NCBI RefSeq assembly: GCF_019443445.1
Contig: NZ_CP080378.1
Location: 4,278,001 to 4,342,000 of the forward strand
Reading direction: 5' to 3'
DNA length: 64,000 bases
Source of the DNA: Massilia sp. PAMC28688
GTDB lineage: Bacteria > Pseudomonadota > Gammaproteobacteria > Burkholderiales > Burkholderiaceae_D
Made by a program: the position numbers and the translations under genes. Under the pieces are notes generated by a model. It saw only the letters and a program-made list of their open reading frames with translations, ran no database searches and had not been told where the DNA came from. Shown here one piece after another: positions 41,474 through 49,399 of the stretch (the first letter of the stretch is position 1; the number at the start of each line of letters is the position of its first letter).

Positions 41474-42172
41474 ATGAACAAAGTTTATCCTGACGCGGCA
41501 TCGGCGCTGGCCGGCATCGTGAGCGACGGCCAGACCATCGCAGTTGGCGGTTTCGGCCTGTGCGGCATTCCGGAAGCGCTCATCCTCGCGCTGCGCGACT
41601 CGGGCGTCAAGAACCTGACCGCCATTTCCAACAATGCCGGCGTGGACGATTTTGGCCTGGGCCAATTGCTCACCACGCGCCAGATCAAGAAAATGATTTC
41701 ATCGTACGTGGGTGAAAACAAGGAATTCGCGCGCCAGTACCTGGCCGGCGAACTGGAGCTGGAATTCACGCCCCAGGGCACGCTGGCTGAAAAGCTGCGC
41801 GCCGGCGGCGCCGGCATTCCTGCCTTCTTCACCAAGACCGGCGTGGGAACCATCGTGGCCGAAGGCAAGGAAGTGCGCGAGTTCGATGGCGAGCAGTACG
41901 TCATGGAGCGCAGCCTGGTGGCTGACGTGGCGCTGGTCAAGGCTTACATGGCCGACCGTGCCGGCAACCTGGTGTTCCGCAAGACTGCGCGCAACTTCAA
42001 TCCCAATGTTGCCATGGCCGGCAAGATTACGGTGGTGGAGGTGGAAAAGCTGGTGGAAGTGGGCGAGATCGATCCCGACCAGGTGCACACGCCCAGCATT
42101 TTCGTCCACCGCATCGTCCTCAATGCCAATCCGGAAAAGCGCATTGAACAGCGCACCGTGCGGGCCAACTAA
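41474..42172 (+). CDS. scoA: 3-oxoacid CoA-transferase subunit A
   Basis: 232 residues. Subunit A of succinyl-CoA:3-ketoacid CoA-transferase, which activates acetoacetate with succinyl-CoA. Signatures: DGQTIAVGGFGLCGIPEALI near residue 18, NNAGVDDFGLGQLL, and the GAGIPAFFTKTGVGT segment; the C-terminus VFVHRIVLN-type block is present as IFVHRIVLN. AAAGGGACGG precedes the ATG. scoB follows after 18 bp with its own ribosome site. Together with the 3-hydroxybutyrate dehydrogenase at 47.3 kb it would feed 3-hydroxybutyrate (PHB monomer) into acetyl-CoA. Confidence 0.95.
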   Translation: MNKVYPDAASALAGIVSDGQTIAVGGFGLCGIPEALILALRDSGVKNLTAISNNAGVDDFGLGQLLTTRQIKKMISSYVGENKEFARQYLAGELELEFTPQGTLAEKLRAGGAGIPAFFTKTGVGTIVAEGKEVREFDGEQYVMERSLVADVALVKAYMADRAGNLVFRKTARNFNPNVAMAGKITVVEVEKLVEVGEIDPDQVHTPSIFVHRIVLNANPEKRIEQRTVRAN

Positions 42173-42190
42173 GATCAATCGGAGAGAAAC

Positions 42191-42841
42191 ATGGCATGGA
42201 CTCGTGATGAAATGGCCGCGCGTGCGGCGAAAGAGCTGCAGGACGGCTTTTATGTGAACCTGGGCATTGGTTTGCCCACCCTGGTGGCCAATTACGTGCC
42301 CCAGGATATGGAAGTATTCCTTCAGTCGGAAAACGGTTTGCTGGGCATTGGCCCATTCCCGACCGACGAAGAAGTCGACGCCGACCTGATCAACGCCGGC
42401 AAGCAGACCGTGACGGCGCTGCCGGGCGCTGCCTATTTCAGCTCGGCCGATTCCTTCGGCATGATCCGCGGTGGCAAGATCAACCTCGCCATCCTGGGCG
42501 CCATGCAGGTGTCGGAAAAGGGCGACCTGGCCAACTGGATGATTCCGGGCAAAATGGTCAAGGGCATGGGCGGGGCGATGGACCTGGTGGCCGGCGTCAA
42601 GCGGGTGGTCGTGGTGATGGAGCACGTGGCCACGGCCAAGGATGGCAGCACCTCGCACAAGATCCTGAAAAAATGCGACCTGCCGCTGACCGGCGTGGGC
42701 GTGGTGGACCTGATCATTACCGATCTGGGCGTGATCGAAGTGACCGGCTCTGGCCTCAAGCTGGTGGAACTGGCACCGGGCGTCACGCCCGAGCAGGTGC
42801 AGGCTGCCACCGGCGCCGAACTGACCGTGGCCGTGGGCTGA
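42191..42841 (+). CDS. scoB: 3-oxoacid CoA-transferase subunit B
   Basis: 216 residues. Subunit B carries the catalytic glutamate, here in [28 protein letters not shown] near the N-terminus, and [21 protein letters not shown] and [10 protein letters not shown] further on are family blocks. Works as a heterodimer or heterotetramer with subunit A. The ATG at 42191 is preceded by GGAGAG. A strong terminator follows at 42874, so the operon is just scoAB. Confidence 0.95.
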   Translation: MAWTRDEMAARAAKELQDGFYVNLGIGLPTLVANYVPQDMEVFLQSENGLLGIGPFPTDEEVDADLINAGKQTVTALPGAAYFSSADSFGMIRGGKINLAILGAMQVSEKGDLANWMIPGKMVKGMGGAMDLVAGVKRVVVVMEHVATAKDGSTSHKILKKCDLPLTGVGVVDLIITDLGVIEVTGSGLKLVELAPGVTPEQVQAATGAELTVAVG

Positions 42842-42873
42842 AACCGGCACCGGCCAATCTTTGGCGGCACCAG

Positions 42874-42904
42874 ACAAAACACCGGCTCATGGCCGGTGTT
42901 TTGT
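42874..42904 (+). terminator. Rho-independent terminator of scoAB
   Basis: A 13-bp stem ACAAAACACCGGC / GCCGGTGTTTTGT with a 5-nt loop, the right arm rich in T. It lies 33 bp after the scoB stop and also faces the end of the convergent BlaR1-type gene. Confidence 0.8.
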
Positions 42905-42928
42905 TGTGGGGCCGAAGCCCCAGTCCAT

Positions 42929-43005
42929 CCTCAATCGCGCCTCAATCGCGCCTCAATCGCGCCACAATCGCGCCTCAATCGCGCGTCAATTGAGCATCAA
43001 TTCAG
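42929..43005. repeat. 11-bp tandem repeat, seven units
   Basis: Units of CCTCAATCGCG repeat head to tail from 42929. Units 1, 2, 3 and 5 are identical, unit 4 has one change (ccAcaatcgcg), and units 6-7 drift (cgtcaattgag, catcaattcag). The last unit overlaps the stop codon and final residues of the BlaR1-type gene (stop at 42997-42999). Confidence 0.85.
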
Positions 43006-44268
43006 CGTCCACACGTACTGCATTTCCATCCAGGCCTGCACCGGCTTGCCGCCGGCGCGGCCGGGGATGAACGAGCACTTGGCAATGGCCCTGTGCGCGG
43101 CGGCGTCCAGGCCTGCATGGCCACTGGTGCGGTTTACACGCGACGCCACCACTTTGCCGTGGACATCGACCTCAAATCCGAGCCGGGTGGTGCCGGTGTG
43201 GCCGGCCGCCAGGTCCGCTGCCGGGTACTGTGGTTTGGCGCAGCTGTCAAACAGGGCGACCGGCATCTGGTCCAGTACTGCAAGCTGTGGGTTTGCCAGC
43301 TGTGGGGTGGACGCATGCGCATACAGCCCCAGGCACGCCGCCGCCAGGCCCAGCGCGGGCAGCACGGCCGTCCAGTTCAGCGCCTGCGCATCTGGCCGGA
43401 CCAGGCGCTTGACGCGTGCCAGCAGCTCGCCCCCGTCCGCGCCGACCGCCAGGTGGTGCGAGGAAAACTGGAAACGCTCGAGCTCCGACAGGGCGCGGGC
43501 CAGCGTGCGCGGTGAGCCTGTGTGCCGGGCAGCCAGGTCGTCGGCAATCTGTTCGCGTTCGGCCCGGATGCGGCGCGACAGCCACCATACCGCGGGCTGG
43601 TAGAAGAAGATGATCTCCACCGCATGCTGCATCAGGTTGACGATGTAATCGTGGCGCCGGATGTGGGCCATTTCATGCGCCAGCAGCGCTTCCAGGAGGT
43701 CGGGCGGCATGCCGGTGGCCAGCGACGCCGGCACCAGCACCACGGGACGAAACCAGCCAGCCGTCTGGGGGCTGGACAGCTCTGGCACCACGCGCAGCAG
43801 CACCTTGCGCGACACGCCGAAGCCGCCGGCCAGGCGGGTTACGGTTGCCTGCAGCCTGGCGTCGGTGCCGTGTCCGGCGCGGCTGCGCTCAATCCACAGC
43901 AGGCCCAGTCCCATGCGCAGGGCCAGCACGGCCGCGCAGCTGGCCCACAGCCCGACAATCCACAGCATCTGGCCTTGCAGGAAGGCCGACAGGCCATCGG
44001 CCGAGCCGCCCGCGCCGGTGAACAGGGCATCGGCAAAGCGCATCTGGGCCGTGACCATGTCGGCGCCTTGCAGGCGCAAGGTCAGTTCGGCGGCCGGCCA
44101 CATGACACAGGCCAGAAGCCCGGCGCAGGCCACGTTGTAGCGCACCATGGGACCGGCGTTGCGCAGCGCGGCAAGCAGCAGCGCCGTGATGCTGCCCACC
44201 AGCGCGCCCTGCCAGATGAAGTGCAACAGGGTCCAGCCCAGGCAGTCGACCAGGAAGGGCAGGGTCAT
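42997..44268 (-). CDS. BlaR1/M56-family membrane metallopeptidase with C-terminal TonB-like domain
   Basis: 423 residues. Membrane helices at about 7-35, 44-66 and 98-126, then a cytoplasmic zinc-metallopeptidase domain with HEMAH (198-202), FFYQPAVWWLSRRIRAEREQIADD, a further membrane helix (about 298-318, VLPALGLAAACLGLYA), and a periplasmic TonB_C-like domain (about 335-423; RLGFEVDVHGKVVASRVNRTSGHAGLD). BlaR1/MecR1 relatives sense a signal and cleave the BlaI repressor. There is no penicillin-binding sensor domain here; the TonB-like domain takes its place, so the signal is unknown. It overlaps blaI by ATGA. No beta-lactamase is nearby. Confidence 0.9.
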   Translation of the reverse strand: MTLPFLVDCLGWTLLHFIWQGALVGSITALLLAALRNAGPMVRYNVACAGLLACVMWPAAELTLRLQGADMVTAQMRFADALFTGAGGSADGLSAFLQGQMLWIVGLWASCAAVLALRMGLGLLWIERSRAGHGTDARLQATVTRLAGGFGVSRKVLLRVVPELSSPQTAGWFRPVVLVPASLATGMPPDLLEALLAHEMAHIRRHDYIVNLMQHAVEIIFFYQPAVWWLSRRIRAEREQIADDLAARHTGSPRTLARALSELERFQFSSHHLAVGADGGELLARVKRLVRPDAQALNWTAVLPALGLAAACLGLYAHASTPQLANPQLAVLDQMPVALFDSCAKPQYPAADLAAGHTGTTRLGFEVDVHGKVVASRVNRTSGHAGLDAAAHRAIAKCSFIPGRAGGKPVQAWMEMQYVWTLN

Positions 44269-44651
44269 TGGTCGCCGCCTTCCTTGAGCAGTTTTTCAAT
44301 TTCGTCGCGCTCTTTTTTGGAGATGCCGCTTTTAAGCGCCGTCATCACCAGTGCCTTGGCCGAACCGGCAAACGCCTTTTGCATAAGATCCTTGAGAAGA
44401 TTGGTCTGCAGCGCGTCGCGTGCCTGGGCCGGGGCATACACGTGCGAGCGTTCGCTTTCGTCGCGGATCAGGATGCCCTTGGTGTGCATGATCTGCATCA
44501 GCCGCAGCACGGTGGCGTAGGTGACCTCGGGCCGCTCTTGCATCATCTTTTGATGCACCTGTTTGGCCGTCGCCGAGCCGAGTGGCCACAAGGTTTGCAG
44601 CAGATCAAGTTCGGCGGCGGTCGGCTTGGGCGGGGCAGGGCTTTTGGTCAT
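44265..44651 (-). CDS. BlaI/MecI/CopY-family transcriptional repressor
   Basis: 128 residues. The winged-helix domain PTAAELDLLQTLWPLGSATAKQVHQ, VTYATVLRLMQIMHTKGILIRDESERSHVYAP (about 11-72) and the C-terminal dimerisation helices match the BlaI family. It would repress its own operon until cleaved by the partner peptidase encoded immediately downstream (ATGA overlap). Two similar dyads upstream, 44690-44705 and 44764-44779, are candidate operators. Confidence 0.93.
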   Translation of the reverse strand: MTKSPAPPKPTAAELDLLQTLWPLGSATAKQVHQKMMQERPEVTYATVLRLMQIMHTKGILIRDESERSHVYAPAQARDALQTNLLKDLMQKAFAGSAKALVMTALKSGISKKERDEIEKLLKEGGDQ

Positions 44652-44689
44652 GGCAGGGCAGGCAGGAGAAAAACCTAGAATAACGCATC

Positions 44690-44705
44690 TAGACCGCCAT
44701 GTCTA
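44690..44705. promoter_or_regulatory. Candidate BlaI operator 1
   Basis: TAGAC-N6-GTCTA, a perfect 5-bp inverted repeat centred 47 bp upstream of the blaI start. The same pattern recurs at 44764. Confidence 0.55.
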
Positions 44706-44763
44706 ATACCGCGCCCCCTCGAGGCAATAAAAAGATTGCCCGCGCTATCTCGTGAACGTAGTA

Positions 44764-44779
44764 AAGACAAGTCTGTCTA
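44764..44779. promoter_or_regulatory. Candidate BlaI operator 2
   Basis: AAGAC-N6-GTCTA has the same half-sites and spacing as operator 1, 74 bp further upstream of blaI and 74 bp from the dctA stop. Recurrence of the dyad is the evidence. Confidence 0.5.
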
Positions 44780-44852
44780 GGCGGCCGCGAGCTAGTTCAT
44801 GCTGCCACGCCGTGGCGCCACGCTGCGGCTGACGGCCGCGACGGTGGCAGCC

Positions 44853-46154
44853 TCATGCGCGCGCCGGATCTGGATACAGCTCCCTGTCCTCCTCAAGGTG
44901 GGTAGGATGGCGCAGTTCCGCTGCGAGCCGTTCGTGATTGAGTTCCTTTTCCCAATGCGACACCACCACCGTCGCCACGCCATTCCCCACGAAATTTGTC
45001 AGGGCGCGGCATTCGCTCATGAAGCGGTCGATCCCGAGGATGAGTGCCATGCCCGCCACCGGCACCGTCGGCACCACCGCCAGCGTGGCCGCCAGGGTGA
45101 TGAAGCCGGCCCCGGTGATCCCGGACGCCCCTTTGGAGGTGAGCATGGCCACGCCCAGGATGGTCATCTGCTGCGTGAACGTGAGCTCTGTGTTGGTGGC
45201 CTGCGCCACGAACAGGGCCGCCATGGTCATGTAGATGTTGGTGCCATCGAGGTTGAACGAGTAGCCAGTGGGGACCACCAGGCCGACGACGGATTTGGAG
45301 CAGCCCAGTTTTTCCAGCTTGCGCATCAGGGCAGGCAGGGCGCTTTCGGAGGAACTCGTGCCCAGCACGATCATCAGCTCTTCCTTGATGTAGGAAATGA
45401 AGCGGAAGATCGAAAAGCCGGTGAACCACGCAATGCCGCCCAGGACCACGAACACGAACAGCGCGCAGGTGAGGTAGAACGATCCCATGAGGGCGGCCAG
45501 CGGCACCAGCGACGCCAGCCCGAATTTGCCAATGGTGAAAGCCATGGCGCCAAAGGCGCCGATCGGGGCCACCTTCATGATGATGCCCACCACGCCGAAG
45601 ATCACGTGCGACAGGTCGTCAATCAGCCTGGTGACGGGCCGTGCGCGTTCGCCCAGCATGGACAGGGAAAAGCCGAACAGGATCGCGAACAGCAGCACCT
45701 GCAGAATGTCGCCCTTGGCAAAGGCATCGACAGCAGTATTGGGAATGATATTGAGCAGGAAATCGGTCATGCTCTGGGACTTGGCCTTGCTCGTGTACTC
45801 GGCGATGGCGCTGGTGTCGAGCGTGGCCGGGTCGGCGTTGAAACCGTCGCCCGGTCGCACCAGGTTGGCCACCAGCAGACCAATGGCAAGCGCAATCGTC
45901 GACACCACCTCGAAATACAGCAATGCCTTGCCGCCCACACGCCCGATCTTCTTCATGTCTTGCATGCCAGCAATGCCGGCCACCACGGTGCAAAAAATGA
46001 CGGGCGCGATAATCATCTTGATCAGCTTGATGAAACCATCGCCAAGCGGCTTCATGCTCACGCCCAGCGAAGGATACAACGCGCCCAGCACGATTCCGCA
46101 TGCAATGGCGAACAGCACCTGGACGTAAAGGATCTTATAGAAAGGTTTTTTCAC
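44853..46154 (-). CDS. dctA: C4-dicarboxylate:cation symporter
   Basis: 433 residues of the DAACS (SdcS/DctA/GltP) family, with eight or more membrane helices and two re-entrant loops. Signatures: [44 protein letters not shown] (substrate/cation site), and the serine-rich [12 protein letters not shown]. It imports succinate, fumarate, malate and similar acids. The start was set at GTG 46154 ([14 protein letters not shown]), the usual N-terminus of relatives; the longest frame opens at a TTG three codons earlier. The ribosome site is weak. No dctBD kinase pair is nearby. Confidence 0.92.
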   Translation of the reverse strand: MKKPFYKILYVQVLFAIACGIVLGALYPSLGVSMKPLGDGFIKLIKMIIAPVIFCTVVAGIAGMQDMKKIGRVGGKALLYFEVVSTIALAIGLLVANLVRPGDGFNADPATLDTSAIAEYTSKAKSQSMTDFLLNIIPNTAVDAFAKGDILQVLLFAILFGFSLSMLGERARPVTRLIDDLSHVIFGVVGIIMKVAPIGAFGAMAFTIGKFGLASLVPLAALMGSFYLTCALFVFVVLGGIAWFTGFSIFRFISYIKEELMIVLGTSSSESALPALMRKLEKLGCSKSVVGLVVPTGYSFNLDGTNIYMTMAALFVAQATNTELTFTQQMTILGVAMLTSKGASGITGAGFITLAATLAVVPTVPVAGMALILGIDRFMSECRALTNFVGNGVATVVVSHWEKELNHERLAAELRHPTHLEEDRELYPDPARA

Positions 46155-46305
46155 GGGGAACAAAGGGCGCGACGCCTGGATGAAGGTTCCCCATTATTCA
46201 TCATTTATCGACCTGAATCAGTGCCGAAAAAATATTTTCACCACTGTCGACACTACTTTGACTTGGCGCAAAACGGCGACGTTTGAATCAGGATTCGCTA
46301 AGAGA

Positions 46306-46833
46306 CTATTCCCTTGCCGTGGCGCGAGCCAGGGCCTCGATGGCCGCGACCAGGAGCGCCCTCAGTGCGGGATCGCTGCTGATCCCGGTCACGGAATCAT
46401 GTTGATTGGCCACGGCAATCACAGGCGACGCCTCCGCAATGACGCGCCAGCCCATGGTGGTGAGAATTTCCACCAGCGCGGCGTGCGCGTGCACGGCGCG
46501 GGCCGATGTATTGATCAGCGCGACGGGTTTGGGTGCCAGCTCCGCACAGCCTACGGCCCAGTCCAGCGCGTTCTTGAATGCGCCCGGCACGCCATGGGCG
46601 TATTCAGGGCAGGCAATCATGATCCCGTCGCAATCGCGCAGCAGGCAGAGCCATTCGTCGACCGCTGGTGGCCGCTCGTGCTCGATATCAGGATTGAAGT
46701 GCGGCAGACTGGCCAGCTTGTCAAACAGTGTGATTGCCGTGCCGGCCGGGGCCAGTGCGATGGCCGCGCGCAGCAGGGCGGTGTTGACGGACGCGCGGCG
46801 CAGGCTGCCCGATACGGCAAGAAGCCGCGTCAT
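46306..46833 (-). CDS. NADPH-dependent FMN reductase family protein
   Basis: 175 residues with a flavodoxin-like fold. FMN phosphate loop SGSLRRASVNTALLRAA (about 8-24), the CPEYAHGVPGAFKNALDW block (about 75-92) that contacts the flavin ring, and KPVALINTSARAVHAHAALVEIL. Family members reduce FMN, quinones, azo dyes or chromate with NAD(P)H; the true substrate is unknown. It sits alone and divergent from the phosphatase pseudogene; CACCCAAGGAGGG gives a strong ribosome site before the ATG. Confidence 0.88.
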   Translation of the reverse strand: MTRLLAVSGSLRRASVNTALLRAAIALAPAGTAITLFDKLASLPHFNPDIEHERPPAVDEWLCLLRDCDGIMIACPEYAHGVPGAFKNALDWAVGCAELAPKPVALINTSARAVHAHAALVEILTTMGWRVIAEASPVIAVANQHDSVTGISSDPALRALLVAAIEALARATARE

Positions 46834-46939
46834 GGCCCCCTCCTTGGGTGCGACGGGAACGATAAAGGTGGTTTCATTGTCAGACAGGGGATTGACCGGG
46901 AAAATGCAAGGCTTGCGCGCACGGCTGTATCATGGCGGA

Positions 46940-47281
46940 ATGACACATCCATCTTCCAGCCGCCGCGCCCTGTTCATCTGCAGCCAGAACCGCCTGCGCA
47001 GCCCCACGGCCGAACAGGTTTTTGCCAGCTGGCCCAACGTGGAGACCGATTCGGCGGGATTGGGCGGCGACGCCAGCGTCCCGCTTTCGCCATAACAGAT
47101 TGCCTGGGCTACCATCATTTTTGTGATGGAAAAGCGCCACCGCAACCGTCTGGGCGAGCGCTTTCGCCAGCATCTCAACGGCAAGCGCGTAATCTGCCTT
47201 GATATTCCGGACGATTATGCGTACATGCAGCCAGAGCTGATCACGCTGCTGAAAGCGAAGGCCGGCAAGTTCCTGCGCTAA
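46940..47281 (+). pseudogene. Low-molecular-weight protein tyrosine phosphatase-like gene interrupted by a TAA codon
   Basis: In one frame from the ATG at 46940, the sequence encodes RALFICSQNRLRSPTAEQVF with a C-x5-R-S phosphatase loop (Cys14-SQNRL-Arg20-Ser), continues through VETDSAGLGGDASVPLSP, then meets TAA at 47093-47095. The same frame resumes at once as QIAWATIIFVMEKRHRNRLGERF and runs to a TAA at 47279-47281. Family members read through this point, commonly with an acidic residue, so GAA-to-TAA is the simplest change. Intact it would be about 113 residues. The remaining N-terminal fragment (51 residues) lacks the rest of the fold. Sequencing error is the alternative. Confidence 0.8.
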
Positions 47282-47293
47282 GGCCGGGTGCAC

Positions 47294-48088
47294 TTATTGG
47301 GCCGTCCAGCCGCCGTCCATATTCCATGCCACGCCGCGCACTTGCGAACCGGCAGGGCTGCAAAAGAAGACAGCCAGCGCGCCCAGTTCTTCGGGCGTGA
47401 CAAATTCGCCGGACGGCTGCTTTTCAGCCAGCAAGGCCTTCTTGGCAGCCTCATTGGAAAGGCCATCCCGGGCGGCGCGGTCGTCCACCTGCTTTTGCAC
47501 CAGGGGCGTGAGCACCCAGCCCGGGCAGATGGCATTGCAGGTCACGCCCGTGCTGGCCGTTTCCAGCGCAGTCACCTTGGTAAAGCCGACCAGGCCGTGC
47601 TTGGCTGCCACATAGGCTGATTTTTGCGCCGAACCCACCAGGCCGTGGACCGAGGCCAGGTTGATGATGCGGCCCCAGTTCTTTTGCTTCATGCCCGGCA
47701 GGGCCAGGCGCGTGGTGTGGAATGCCGAGGTCAGGTTGATGGCCAGGATCGCGTCCCACTTCTCGGCCGGGAAATCCTCGATGTTGGCCACGTGCTGGAT
47801 GCCGGCATTGTTGACCAGGACATCGACGCCGCCAAACTTTTCCTGCGCAAACTGCATCATGGCTGCAATTTCTTCCGGCTTGGACATGTCGGCGTTGTGA
47901 TAGGCCGTCTGGACCTCGAATTCCCTGCCTACATCGTTGTACAGCTTGTCGATCTGCTGGGCGTCGCCAAAGCCGTTGAAGACGATGTTGGCGCCTTGCT
48001 GGGCCAGCGAACGTGCGATGCCAAGGCCGATGCCGGAGGTCGATCCGGTGACCAGTGCTGTTTTGCCGCTCAACATGCTTGTTTTCAT
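47294..48088 (-). CDS. bdhA: 3-hydroxybutyrate dehydrogenase
   Basis: 264 residues of the SDR family. NAD motif TGSTSGIGLGIA (about 13-24), NNAGIQHV (a characteristic 3-hydroxybutyrate dehydrogenase block with the substrate-binding Q-H), IINLASVHGLVGS, and Tyr-x3-Lys in SAYVAAKHG. The C-terminus GSQVRGVAWNMDGGWTAQ is typical of the enzyme. It interconverts 3-hydroxybutyrate and acetoacetate with NAD, in PHB or ketone-body use; scoAB in this window would take the product. The ATG at 48088 has AGAGGA 5 nt upstream. Divergent from the alpha/beta hydrolase gene. Confidence 0.93.
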   Translation of the reverse strand: MKTSMLSGKTALVTGSTSGIGLGIARSLAQQGANIVFNGFGDAQQIDKLYNDVGREFEVQTAYHNADMSKPEEIAAMMQFAQEKFGGVDVLVNNAGIQHVANIEDFPAEKWDAILAINLTSAFHTTRLALPGMKQKNWGRIINLASVHGLVGSAQKSAYVAAKHGLVGFTKVTALETASTGVTCNAICPGWVLTPLVQKQVDDRAARDGLSNEAAKKALLAEKQPSGEFVTPEELGALAVFFCSPAGSQVRGVAWNMDGGWTAQ

Positions 48089-48158
48089 TCTGTCCTCTGT
48101 AGGAAAGGTAAGTGGGTGATGATGTAGAATTCTAAACCTTAAAGATAAAGTGCATACC

Positions 48159-49037
48159 ATGACCGCAGCGAAAATTAAATCCGTGCAGTGCTGCTCGCCC
48201 ACCGGTCTGCATCACATGTCGTACAAGGAATGGGGCGACGAGAGCAATCCGGAAATCCTCATCTGCGCGCACGGCGTCACGCGCGTGGGCGACGACTTCG
48301 ATGTCATGGCACAGTCGCTGTCGGACCACTACCGCGTGATCTGCCCGGACGTGGTGGGGCGCGGCCGCTCAGGCAAGCTGCTCGATCCTGCCATGTACCA
48401 GGTGCCCCAGTACGTGAGCGACATGGTCACCCTGATCGCGCGCGTCACCGCGCATCGCGATGATGCGCAGGTCGACTGGTTCGGCACGTCCATGGGTGGC
48501 CTGATCGGCATGGCGCTGGCCTCCCTTCCCGGCAACCCGGTGCGCAAACTGGTCCTCAACGACATCGGTCCCACCATCGACCCGGTCGCGCTGCGCCGCA
48601 TTGGCGACTACATCGGCCAGGATCTGCGCTTTCCCGATTTTGAGATGGCCGCGCGTTTTGTGCGCGAAGTCTCCGCCTCGTTCGGCGAACACACCGAAGA
48701 ACAGTGGCACAAGCTGGCCACCGACGTGCTGCGCCAGCAGGACGACGGCCAGTGGGTGCGCCACTATGACATGGGCCTGGCCAAGCCATTTAGCGCCGCC
48801 ACGCCGGAATCGGCCAAAGCTGACGAGGCGCGCCTGTGGGCGGCCTACGATGCCATCCGCTGTCCCACGCTGCTCATCCGCGGCGAGAATTCGGACTTGC
48901 TTTCGCGCGATACCGCGCACATCATGACCAGCCGCGGCCCCAGGGCGCAGCTGGTCGAAATCCCCAACGTGGGCCACGCGCCTACCTTCATGCATGACGA
49001 CCAGATCGCCATCGCACGCAAATTTTTGATCGGATAA
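48159..49037 (+). CDS. Alpha/beta-fold hydrolase
   Basis: 292 residues from the ATG at 48159. Signatures: oxyanion-side ICAHGVTRVGDDFDVMAQ, VICPDVVGRGRSG, nucleophile elbow WFGTSMGGLIG (Ser in GTSMGG), acid in LLIRGENSDLLS, and His in IPNVGHAPTFMHDD. The triad is complete. Esters, lactones or epoxides are possible substrates; none is indicated by sequence. The divergent partner is bdhA. It is followed by RidA (5 bp gap) and relA (6 bp gap), so the three are probably one transcript. An AHL lactonase role is not implied: that family uses a metal HxHxDH site, absent here. Confidence 0.87.
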   Translation: MTAAKIKSVQCCSPTGLHHMSYKEWGDESNPEILICAHGVTRVGDDFDVMAQSLSDHYRVICPDVVGRGRSGKLLDPAMYQVPQYVSDMVTLIARVTAHRDDAQVDWFGTSMGGLIGMALASLPGNPVRKLVLNDIGPTIDPVALRRIGDYIGQDLRFPDFEMAARFVREVSASFGEHTEEQWHKLATDVLRQQDDGQWVRHYDMGLAKPFSAATPESAKADEARLWAAYDAIRCPTLLIRGENSDLLSRDTAHIMTSRGPRAQLVEIPNVGHAPTFMHDDQIAIARKFLIG

Positions 49038-49042
49038 ATACC

Positions 49043-49393
49043 ATGGAAATCACCCGTCTCCACGTCGGCAAGCGCCTGTCGGAAGTCGCCATTCACAACG
49101 GTACTGTGTACCTCGCCGGCCAGATCGCCGACGACACCAGCGCCGATATCGGCGGCCAGATGCGCGAAGTGCTTGGCCACGTGGACCGCCTGCTGGCCGA
49201 AGCCGGCAGCGACAAGACCTGCATCCTGATGGCCCAGATCTACATTGCCGACATGGCCCAGTTCCCCGGCATGAACGAGGTATGGGACAGCTGGGTCGCC
49301 ACCGGCCACACGCCGCCGCGCGCCACCGTTGAAGCCAAGCTGGCCAATCCCGCGTGCCTGGTTGAAGTGGTCGTCACCGCAGCCCTGCGTTAA
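49043..49393 (+). CDS. RidA/YjgF family protein
   Basis: 116 residues. RidA deaminates reactive enamine/imine intermediates released by PLP enzymes. Signatures: VAIHNGTVYLAGQIADDTSADI and, in the C-terminus, HTPPRATVEAKLANPACLVEVVVTAAL with the conserved Arg that binds the carboxylate. The IGGQMREVLGHVDRLLAEAGSDKTCILMAQIYI middle segment is the Rid trimer core; the sequence looks closer to a Rid subfamily other than archetypal RidA (shorter TPPRAT in place of PARSC). It lies between the hydrolase gene and relA. Confidence 0.9.
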   Translation: MEITRLHVGKRLSEVAIHNGTVYLAGQIADDTSADIGGQMREVLGHVDRLLAEAGSDKTCILMAQIYIADMAQFPGMNEVWDSWVATGHTPPRATVEAKLANPACLVEVVVTAALR

Positions 49394-49399
49394 TTCGCC

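Noticed and set aside
42929..43005. Possible CRISPR array
   Set aside because: Units are 11 bp and directly adjacent, with no spacers, and no cas genes are seen.
46940..47092. Functional short phosphatase
   Set aside because: The 51-residue piece before the TAA lacks most of the family fold, and the lost part continues in the same frame, so it was called a pseudogene.
48159..49037. AHL lactonase linked to the quorum locus
   Set aside because: It is a serine alpha/beta hydrolase with a GTSMGG nucleophile; the HxHxDH metal site of AiiA-type lactonases is missing, and it is 33 kb from luxI.
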